Assembly: GCF_019192965.1 (NCBI RefSeq)
Contig: NZ_JAHTKU010000003.1
Coordinates: 171,210 to 235,209 of the forward strand
Source of the DNA: Nocardioides daeguensis
GTDB lineage: Bacteria; Actinomycetota; Actinomycetes; Propionibacteriales; Nocardioidaceae
Length of the DNA: 64,000 nucleotides
Direction of reading: 5' to 3'
The notes beneath the pieces are model-generated. The model saw only the letters and a list, made by a program, of their open reading frames with translations, was not told the DNA's origin and ran no database searches. The translations under genes were made by a program, and so were the position numbers. Of this stretch, positions 29,328-37,100 are shown one piece after another; the first letter of the stretch is position 1, and each line of letters opens with the position of its first letter.

Positions 29328-31255
29328 CGGTCCTCCTTCCACGGCAGCTCGGCGCGCACGATGGTGCCAGCACCGGGTGCCGCTCCGCGCCAGAACCGGC
29401 CACCCACCTCGGCGGCGCGCTCGCGCATGCTGGCGGACCCGACGCCCTCGACCACGGGGTCGGGCATCCCTCGCCCGTGGTCGCGGACCTGCACCCGCAG
29501 CCACGCCCCCTGCACGTCGACCGCGATCGTCACCGCGTCCGCCCCCGCGTGCCGGACCGCGTTGGCCAGCGCCTCCTGGGCGATCCGGTACGCCGCCACC
29601 TCGACGGCCGCGGGCAGCTCCGGCAGCGTCGTCGCCTCCACCCGTACCCGGGGGCCGGCACCGGGCGTCAGCGCGAGGTCCTCCAGCGCCCCGACCAGGC
29701 CCAGCTCGTCGAGCGCCGCGGGCCTCAGCTCGTGCACGATGCGACGCACGTCGCCGATGAGCGTCCCGGCCAGCTCCCGGGCCCGCGCGGTCGCCCGGAC
29801 GCCGACGTCCTCGCGCTCGCCGGCGAGCGCGATGGCGAGGTCCAGCTCCATCCCGATCGCCGCCAGCCCCGGCCCGAGCCCGTCGTGCAGCTCGCGGCGC
29901 AGCCGGCGCCGCTCCTCCTCGCGCGCAGACACGAGGAGCGCGCGCGAGCGTCGTACCTCCGCGTCGAGGCGGGCCGTCGCGAGAGCCAGCGCGAGTGGAC
30001 GGGCCAGCTCGGCGAGCACGGCCTCGTCGGCGGCGGAGAGCCGCTCGTCGGGCGAGCGCCGCGCCACCCGCAGCTCACCCTCGGCGCGGCCGGCCGCGAC
30101 GAGCGGCACGGTCAGGCCGTCGGTCGGCACGCTGCCGTGGGCCGAGACGGTCCGGCCGGCGCCATCGAGGACCGTCGCCGCCGGCAGCCGCAGCGTGGTC
30201 GCGACGACGTTGGCCGCGCCCCTCAGCGGCGTCTCCGAGGCGTCCTCGAGCCGGCGCCCCAGCAGCGAGAGCGCCGTCGCCGGGTCGCTGCGGTCGCCGA
30301 ACAACAACCGGGCAAGAGACCGCTGCACCTGGTCACGCACCGGCGCGAACCCGACCGCCACCACCGCGGCGCCCAGGATCGGCACGTCGACGACGGCGAC
30401 GACGGCGAGGTAGACGCCGAGCAGGACGGCGGAGGCGACGACGTGGACGAGGGTACGGCGGACCACGACCTCGATCTCGAACAGCCGGTGCCGGAACACC
30501 GAGAACGCCACCGCCACCGGCAGCGTCGTCAGGGCCAGGGCGACCAGCCACAGCCCGAGCACCGACCCGACCGGCAGCGCCGCGTCGACGACGACCGCGA
30601 CGGCGACGGCGAGCCCCGCGCCGAGCAGCGGGTACATCTGCCGGCGCTCGGCCTCGCCGCGGTCGCCGCGCAGCCGGCTCACCAGGGCGGCCGAGCCGGC
30701 GACGACCGCGGTGACCATGACCGTGGCGAACGCCGGGCCGGCCACGTCGTCGGTCGAGAGCCGGCCGACCGGGTTCTCGACGACGACGCCCCACGCCCAG
30801 GCCTCGTCGCGCAGCATGAGGACCACCGTGAGCGCGACGCCGAGGACCACCTCGCCGACCATGACGGGCCGCCACGCGCGAGACGGCAACCGGCCGTCCG
30901 GCAGGAGCAGCAGGAGCAGCAGTGCTGGCACCAGGCCGACGACGAAGACCCAGTTGGTGGTCCAGAACGCGAGCGCCTCCAGCGGCCAGCCGCGGGCGTG
31001 CGCGGCGACGGCGTACCCGCCGGCCGCGGCCTGCGCGGCCAGCCCCAGGGCGCAGACGCCGAACAGCCAGCCGATCGGCTGGCGCGGCAACCGGGACAGC
31101 ACCAGCCCACCGACGGCGGCACAGCTCAGGCCGACCGCCACGTCGAGACCGAGGTAGCCCGGCTCGGGCGCCTCGGCGTACCAGGCCAGGGCCACACCGG
31201 CGACCAGCAACGCCAGGACCGTCACGGGCACGAGGAGGGCCGACGGTCGAGTCAC
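29324..31255 (-). CDS. membrane sensor histidine kinase, HisKA_3 type
   Basis: About 643 aa from GTG 31255 (GAGG upstream); the GTG at 31261 is an alternative and the longer frame is rejected. Nine or so hydrophobic segments fill residues 5-330, followed by a GAF-like stretch, the phospho-His region EEERRRLRRELHDGLGPGLAA, and a HATPase with EALANAVRHAG and GRGMPD. This is the NarX/LiaS-like kinase class that pairs with NarL regulators. The intramembrane sensor suggests a membrane-state signal; targets may include the divergent CPBP gene 121 bases away (inference). Confidence 0.9.
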   Translation of the reverse strand: MTRPSALLVPVTVLALLVAGVALAWYAEAPEPGYLGLDVAVGLSCAAVGGLVLSRLPRQPIGWLFGVCALGLAAQAAAGGYAVAAHARGWPLEALAFWTTNWVFVVGLVPALLLLLLLPDGRLPSRAWRPVMVGEVVLGVALTVVLMLRDEAWAWGVVVENPVGRLSTDDVAGPAFATVMVTAVVAGSAALVSRLRGDRGEAERRQMYPLLGAGLAVAVAVVVDAALPVGSVLGLWLVALALTTLPVAVAFSVFRHRLFEIEVVVRRTLVHVVASAVLLGVYLAVVAVVDVPILGAAVVAVGFAPVRDQVQRSLARLLFGDRSDPATALSLLGRRLEDASETPLRGAANVVATTLRLPAATVLDGAGRTVSAHGSVPTDGLTVPLVAAGRAEGELRVARRSPDERLSAADEAVLAELARPLALALATARLDAEVRRSRALLVSAREEERRRLRRELHDGLGPGLAAIGMELDLAIALAGEREDVGVRATARARELAGTLIGDVRRIVHELRPAALDELGLVGALEDLALTPGAGPRVRVEATTLPELPAAVEVAAYRIAQEALANAVRHAGADAVTIAVDVQGAWLRVQVRDHGRGMPDPVVEGVGSASMRERAAEVGGRFWRGAAPGAGTIVRAELPWKEDR

Positions 31256-31376
31256 CGGCACATCCTCGCGGACCCCGCCGGGTGCCGACCAGGGACACCG
31301 GTCCCGACTCCACCGGTGACCAGGACGGGACTGCAGCCTCCTGCGCCGGGACGGGTCCGAGCGATGGAGTGCGGCC

Positions 31377-32261
31377 ATGACGACCACGCCCCTCGCGGCA
31401 CCGCCGCACTCCCCCGACCGCACCCGGCGTCTGCGCCGCGGACTCGCCGCCTTCGCCGCCACCGAGGTGGTCGCCACCGTCGGCCTGGTCCTGGTGGCCC
31501 GGGCCAACGGCGCCGACGTCGGGAACCTCGACGACGTGCCGGTCGCCGGCCAGCTGGCGCTGTTCGGCGGCGCCTTCGTCCCGACCGTCTCGATGCTCGT
31601 GGCCTGGCTGGTCAGCCGGATCGGCCCCGACTGGGGCTTCCGGCGCGTGCGGCTCCGGCTGCTCGCGGTCGCCTGGCTGGTCCCGGTCCTCTCCGCCGCG
31701 TTCGCCTACCTCCCGGCCTGGCTGAGCGACGTCGCCGGCTTCGAGGTCACCGAGCTCGAGGAGCAATTCGGCGGCCTGCCCGCGCCGGTCGCCGTCCTCG
31801 TCGCCCTGCTGCCGGGCCTGGTCCCGTGGATCGCCCTGGCCCTCGGAGAGCAGCTCGGCTGGAGCTCCTGGCTGGTCGTGCGGATGGCGGAGGTCGCGGG
31901 GCGCGGCACGGTCGCGACGACGTACGGCATCGCGTGGGGGCTCGCCCACGTCCCGCTCATGGTGCTCATCCCGGGTGCCGTCCCCGACGGGATCCCGCTG
32001 GCGTACGCCGTCGCCCTGTTCCTCACCCAGACCACCGCGCTCGCCTGGCCGTTGGTGTGGCTGCGCCTGGACAGCCGCAGCATCTGGCCGGTCCTGGTGC
32101 TCCACGCCGGCCTGAACGCGAGCATCTACTTCGTCGGCGACCTGCTGACCGTGGCCGGTCCCCGCACGGAGTGGTACCTCGGCGAGGGCGCGCTGCTGAC
32201 CGCGGTGGGGACCGCACTCGCCGTCGGGGCCACCGCGCGGTGGTGGCGCACGGCGCGCTGA
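31377..32261 (+). CDS. CPBP-family intramembrane protein (Abi/CAAX-like)
   Basis: 294 aa with about eight hydrophobic helices. The three CPBP motifs can be recognised: ALGEQLGWSSWL, GIAWGLAHVPLM and VLVLHAGLNAS. The first motif normally starts Glu-Glu; here it is Glu-Gln, so proteolytic activity is uncertain. Homologues cleave prenylated or membrane substrates or confer self-immunity. Divergent from the two-component kinase, so it is a candidate target. Confidence 0.78.
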   Translation: MTTTPLAAPPHSPDRTRRLRRGLAAFAATEVVATVGLVLVARANGADVGNLDDVPVAGQLALFGGAFVPTVSMLVAWLVSRIGPDWGFRRVRLRLLAVAWLVPVLSAAFAYLPAWLSDVAGFEVTELEEQFGGLPAPVAVLVALLPGLVPWIALALGEQLGWSSWLVVRMAEVAGRGTVATTYGIAWGLAHVPLMVLIPGAVPDGIPLAYAVALFLTQTTALAWPLVWLRLDSRSIWPVLVLHAGLNASIYFVGDLLTVAGPRTEWYLGEGALLTAVGTALAVGATARWWRTAR

Positions 32262-32277
32262 GCGGCGCAGGTCACAC

Positions 32278-32304
32278 GAGGGGCCGGGACTACCCCGGCC
32301 CCTC
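32278..32304 (+). terminator. rho-independent-like terminator after the CPBP gene
   Basis: GAGGGGCCGGG pairs perfectly with CCCGGCCCCTC (11 bp) around the 5-base loop ACTAC, 17 bases after the stop codon at 32261. Confidence 0.75.
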
Positions 32305-32356
32305 GGGGGTGTTCACCAGACCCGGCCCCTTCCGGCCGGCCGACCTGAGGAGCACG

Positions 32357-32593
32357 ATGTCCGAGCTCGCCGTCCCCGCCCCCTCGCGCCACCAGCTCGC
32401 CCTCATGATCTGGCTCGCGGTGTTCCCGACGCTCACCGTGCTCAACCTGCTGCTCGGCGGCTGGCTCGGCGACCTGCCCGTGGTGCTGCGCACCTTCGTG
32501 CTCGCGACGATCGCGGTGCCGATCGTGGTCTACGGCATCGTCCCGCGCCTGCACCGCCTACGCGCCCGCGTGCTGCGCGGCCCGCATGGATGA
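32357..32593 (+). CDS. small two-TM membrane protein
   Basis: 78 aa from ATG 32357 with GAGGAG six bases upstream. Two helices (IWLAVFPTLTVLNLLLGGWL and LPVVLRTFVLATIAVPIVVY) and a basic C-tail (PRLHRLRARVLRG). Resembles small actinobacterial membrane proteins often annotated only as hypothetical. It lies between the CPBP gene terminator and ligD and has its own ribosome-binding site, so it is probably a separate transcript or leads into ligD (24 bases apart). Confidence 0.65.
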   Translation: MSELAVPAPSRHQLALMIWLAVFPTLTVLNLLLGGWLGDLPVVLRTFVLATIAVPIVVYGIVPRLHRLRARVLRGPHG

Positions 32594-32617
32594 GGCCGGG
32601 GCGGGCACCGCTCGCGC

Positions 32618-34183
32618 ATGGGTGAGCTGCTCGAGCGGTACCGGCGCAAGCGGGACTTCACGCGCACGCCCGAGCCCGCGGGCGCCGTGGCGGGCGGTCG
32701 CGACGGCGCGCGGTTCGTCGTCCAGCGCCATCGGGCCCGCAGGCTGCACTACGACCTGAGGTTCGAGATCGACGGTGTCCTGGTGAGCTGGGCGGTGCCG
32801 AAGGGGCCGACCCTGGACCCCGGGACGCGGCGGCTGGCCGTGCACGTCGAGGACCACCCCATCGAGTATCTGCACTTCGAGGGCGTCATCCCGTCCGGGC
32901 AGTACGGCGGCGGCGACGTCATCGTGTGGGACACCGGGACCTGGCAGCCGGTGAAGACCGACGACCCGCGGGCCGCCGTACGCGACGGCGAGCTGCACGC
33001 CGAGGTGCACGGCCACAAGCTGCACGGCCGGCTCGTGCTGGTGCGGACCGGCGACGAAGGCGACCGGGAGTCGTGGATGCTCCTGCACAAGCGCGACCAG
33101 CACGCAGTCGACGGCTGGGACCCCGAGGAGCACCCGCGCTCCGTGCTGACCGGGCGCACCAACGACGACGTCGCCGCGGACCCGGACCGGGCCTGGCGCT
33201 CGGGCGCCCCGGCCTCCGAGGCCGAGGAGGTGCTGCTGCCCGATCCCCTGCCGGACGAGGCCGTCGCCGAGCTCGAGGACCTCGGCGAGCAGGGCACCTG
33301 GGAGGTGTTCGACCGCAGGCTGAAGGTCACCAACCTCGACAAGGTGCTCTTCCCCGGCGACCCGCCGGTCACCAAACGGGAGCTGCTCGCCTACACGGCC
33401 CGGATCGCTCCCGTCGCGCTCCCCTACCTCCGGGGGCGGCCGCTCAACCTGCACCGCTACCCCGACGGCGCCGACGCGCCGGGGTTCTGGCACAAGCAGC
33501 GGCCCGACCACGCGCCGGAGTGGCTCGGCGCCTGGGACAACCCGGACGCCGATCCCGGCGAGACGACGACCTACGTCGTCGCGGACGAGCCCGCCGCGCT
33601 GGTGTGGGCCGCCAACTTCGGCGCGCTCGAGTGGCACCCGTGGACGTCTCTGGTGGCCTCACCGCAGGAGCCGACGTACGCCCTCGTCGACATCGACCCG
33701 GGCGAGCACACCACGTGGGAGGAGGTGCTGACCCTCGCCCGGCTGCACCGCACCGCGCTGGACCACCTCGGTGTCCTCGCGCGGCCCAAGGTCACCGGGC
33801 GCCGCGGCATCCAGGTGTGGATCCCGGTGGTCGCCGGCTACACCTTCGACGACACGCGGGCCTGGGTGGAGCGGCTGTCCCGGACGGTCGGCAAGGTCCT
33901 CCCGGACCTGGTCAGCTGGAAGTGGGAGGTCCGAGCCCGGAAGGGACGGGCCCGGCTCGACTACACGCAGAACGCGGTCAACAAGACCCTGGTCGCGCCG
34001 TACTCGCCGCGCCCGGCTGCCGGGGCGCCCGTCTCGGTGCCGATCGGGTGGGGCGAGCTCGACGACCCCGAGCTGCGCCCCGACCGCTGGACGATCCGGA
34101 CGGTCCTCGACCGGCTGGCCGCCCGAGGCGATCCGTTCCGGGCGCTGCTCGGCGCGGGCCAGGAGCTGCCCGAGATCAGCTGA
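32618..34183 (+). CDS. ligD: LigD-type protein: 3'-phosphoesterase plus polymerase/primase, no ligase domain
   Basis: 521 aa. Residues about 30-150 are the LigD phosphoesterase (QRHRARRLHYDLRFE with the catalytic His/His/Asp set, YGGGDVIVWDTGTW). Residues about 225-510 are the archaeo-eukaryotic primase-like polymerase (VLFPGDPPVTKRELLAYTARIAPVALPYL, the metal-binding YALVDIDPGE, and KWEVRARKGRARLDYTQNAVNKT). The order PE-Pol and absence of the ATP-dependent ligase differ from the Pol-PE-Lig LigD of mycobacteria. It would process and fill ends in non-homologous end joining; Ku and a ligase must be encoded elsewhere. Confidence 0.9.
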   Translation: MGELLERYRRKRDFTRTPEPAGAVAGGRDGARFVVQRHRARRLHYDLRFEIDGVLVSWAVPKGPTLDPGTRRLAVHVEDHPIEYLHFEGVIPSGQYGGGDVIVWDTGTWQPVKTDDPRAAVRDGELHAEVHGHKLHGRLVLVRTGDEGDRESWMLLHKRDQHAVDGWDPEEHPRSVLTGRTNDDVAADPDRAWRSGAPASEAEEVLLPDPLPDEAVAELEDLGEQGTWEVFDRRLKVTNLDKVLFPGDPPVTKRELLAYTARIAPVALPYLRGRPLNLHRYPDGADAPGFWHKQRPDHAPEWLGAWDNPDADPGETTTYVVADEPAALVWAANFGALEWHPWTSLVASPQEPTYALVDIDPGEHTTWEEVLTLARLHRTALDHLGVLARPKVTGRRGIQVWIPVVAGYTFDDTRAWVERLSRTVGKVLPDLVSWKWEVRARKGRARLDYTQNAVNKTLVAPYSPRPAAGAPVSVPIGWGELDDPELRPDRWTIRTVLDRLAARGDPFRALLGAGQELPEIS

Positions 34184-34198
34184 GGGACCTGGCCGAGA

Positions 34199-37100
34199 TC
34201 AGCCGCGCCAGCTCCGCTCGATCACCTCGACCACCTTCGGCCGCAGGTCGCTCGCCGCGATCACCTCGTCGACCGAGCCGACCCGCACCGCGCGGTGGAT
34301 GTCGTGGACGCCGTCGAACTCGGCCGCGACCTCGGCGATCTTGTCGGCCCGCAGCTGTGCCCTCAGCTCGGCGAGCTCGACGACCAGGGCGCCGCGCTCA
34401 CCGTCCTGGGCGTGGTCGATCCGCTCCTGGAGCTCGGCGACCTTCGGGTCGGAGGCCGCCCGCTTGGCGACCTCGGCGGCGAACACGACGGCCGCGGCCG
34501 GGGCACCACCGAGCACCGACGCGTAGGAGCCCTCGATCGCGAGCACCGTCATCCCCGGGTTCAGCTGCTTGGAGAACACGACGAACGCGCCTCCGTGGTA
34601 GCGGGAGATCACGCAGAACACGATCGGGCCCTCGAAGTTGACGATCGCGCGGCCGATCTCGGCGCCGTACTCCAGCTGGAGGTTGCGCATCGACTCCGGG
34701 GATCCGTCGAAGCCCGACAGGTTCGCCAGCACGACGAGCGGCCGGTTGCCGGAGGCGGCGTTGATCGCGCGCGCCACCTTCTTCGACGACCGCGGGAACA
34801 AGGTGCCCGCGGTGTAGGTGTCCGGGCCGTCGGTGGGCGGGAAGCCGGCGCGCGGCACCGGCTTCGACTCGATGCCGACCAGGCTGACCGGATAGCCACC
34901 GATCCGGGTGTCGACGACCACCGCCGTGTCGGCGTCGGCCATGCCGGCCCAGCGTTCGAGCATCTCGTGGTCGGCGTCGGCCAGCGCCCGCATCACGGTG
35001 CGGATGTCGAACGGCTTCTTGCGGTCGGGGTTGTGCTCGGGCGAGAAGACCTCGCCGACGGTCGAGAAGTCCGCGCCCGGGTGCGGGTACGACGTCACGT
35101 CGCGCTCGACCGGGTCGGTCGAGGGCGCGCGCCGCGGCCCGGTCTCGCCGGGAGCGACGTAGGTGTGGTCGTAGTGCGCCATCAGCACGCCGAACGCGCC
35201 AGCCAGGTCGGGGACCCAGTACTGCGCCTGGCCGTTGGGCCCCATCACCCGGTCGTAGCCGCCGATGCCGTGGTTGTCCTCGGCCGAGACGCCACCGGAG
35301 AAGTCGAGGGACTGCTTGCCGGTGAGCACCATCGCGCTGTCCGGGGTCATCACGAGGATGCCCTTGGTATGCATCAGCATCGTGGCCTCGGCGTTCCAGT
35401 ACGGCTGGGCCCCGACGTTGATCCCGGCGACCACGATGTTGATCTCGCCGCCGGCCTGGGTGAAGTGGACGATCCGGCGCAGCGCGGCGGCCACCCAGTC
35501 CATGTTCTCGGTGCCGCTCTCCATCGAGATCCGGGCACCGGCGGAGACGGCGAACCACTCGACCGGGACACCCATCTGCTCGGCGAGGTCGATCGCCGCG
35601 ATCACCCGGGCGCACTCGGGCTCCGAGAGCGCGCCGAGGGACATGAGCGGGTCGCCGCAGAGCACGACGCGGGTGACGCCCTCGGGGTGCAGCGACGTCG
35701 GGGTGGAGACGACGGCGACGATGATGCCCGCGGTGTTCTGCCCCGGCGCCCGGTCGACGGGCACCAGGACACCGTTCGCGTCGAGGTCGTGCTCGACCAC
35801 GGTGCCGCCGCCGGCGAGCACCGGCTGCAGCTCGTAGGGGTAGACCAGCCCGCGCCGGCGGGCGCGCAGCACCTTGCCGGCGTAGTCGTCGAGCGGGGCC
35901 AGCGGCTCGGTCGGCGGCGCGACCACGTCGGCCACGACGCCCGCGCCGGGCTTGGCATGGAAGCGGATCGCCAGCGGGGTCGGCGCACCGCCGTCGGGGC
36001 CCGCGACCCGGCCCTCGGCGAGCACCTCCTCGATGCCCGCGCCTTCGCTGAGCGGCGTGATCTTGCCCTGCAGCGCGGTCAGCTGGTCGAGGTCGGCGTC
36101 AACCACCGGCCACACCGTGACCCACACGTGGTTGACGTCGAGCTTGGTGCCCTCGCGGCCACGCGCCGTACGCACCCGGCGGATCGCCTCGAGACAGTTC
36201 TCGACGGCGCGCTCGGCGTGCGGGAGCGCGATCACCCGCCCCTCGTCATCGCGGACGACGGCCAGCTGGCGCACCTGCGCCGCGGCGACCAGGCGCCGGT
36301 CGGCGGGGTTGGTGCGGGCGACGCACTCGTAGAGCAGCACGTCGTCGGGCGCGGCGAGCCGGGTCACGTCGAACTCCCGCAGCCGCCACAGGTTGAGCCG
36401 GCGCCCGACCATCGGGTGCATGCCGCGGATCAGGGTGTCCTCCACCAGCTCGCCACCGTCGCGACGGAACGTGAAGTAGTCGACCGGCTGCGGCGCGCTC
36501 GGGCAGATCGCGACCGAGACGCGACGGGCGCGGGCGGCGAAGTCCTGGCCCGCGAGCATCTTGGCGACCTCGGCCGAGGCCCTGTCGGGGTCGGCGGGAG
36601 CGTCGGGCCAGCGCAGGTAGATCTCGACGACATCGTCGTGGTCCTCGGTCAGCGCGGCGGTGATCGCCGCGCCGAGGGCACTGGCGGGGTCGGCCAGCTC
36701 GGCCACGTCGCCGATCGTGGAGACGACCCGCGTGGCGCCCTTGTCGTCGGTGGCGTACTCGGCGTGCACCACCGGGCGGTCGCCGTGCTCGCCGGCCGAG
36801 GTGACGGTCAGGTCGTGCAGGTCGTACTCGAGGTAGTGGCGCCGGATCAGCACCTCCAGCAGGGGCTCCCGCCCGGGCAGGCCGTCGGCGAGCCGGTCGC
36901 GGAGGAAGCCGACGAGCGGCTCGGGGATCGCGGTCAGAGCGGCGATCCGGGCGTCGCGGTCGGGAGTGGCGTCGTCGGTGAGGGCGGCGACCTCGGCAGC
37001 CACGCCCTCGAGCACCGCGCGCCGCTCGTCGTCGACCAGCGGCTGGTCGAACCAGGCGAACCGGACCGACCGGGCCAGGTCGCCGACCACCGCGAACCGG

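Noticed and set aside
29027..32356. Plus-strand open frame of over 1100 codons across the kinase and regulator genes
   Set aside because: Only its last 78 codons (from 32357) have a ribosome-binding site and a protein-like sequence; the rest is a shadow of the two-component genes.
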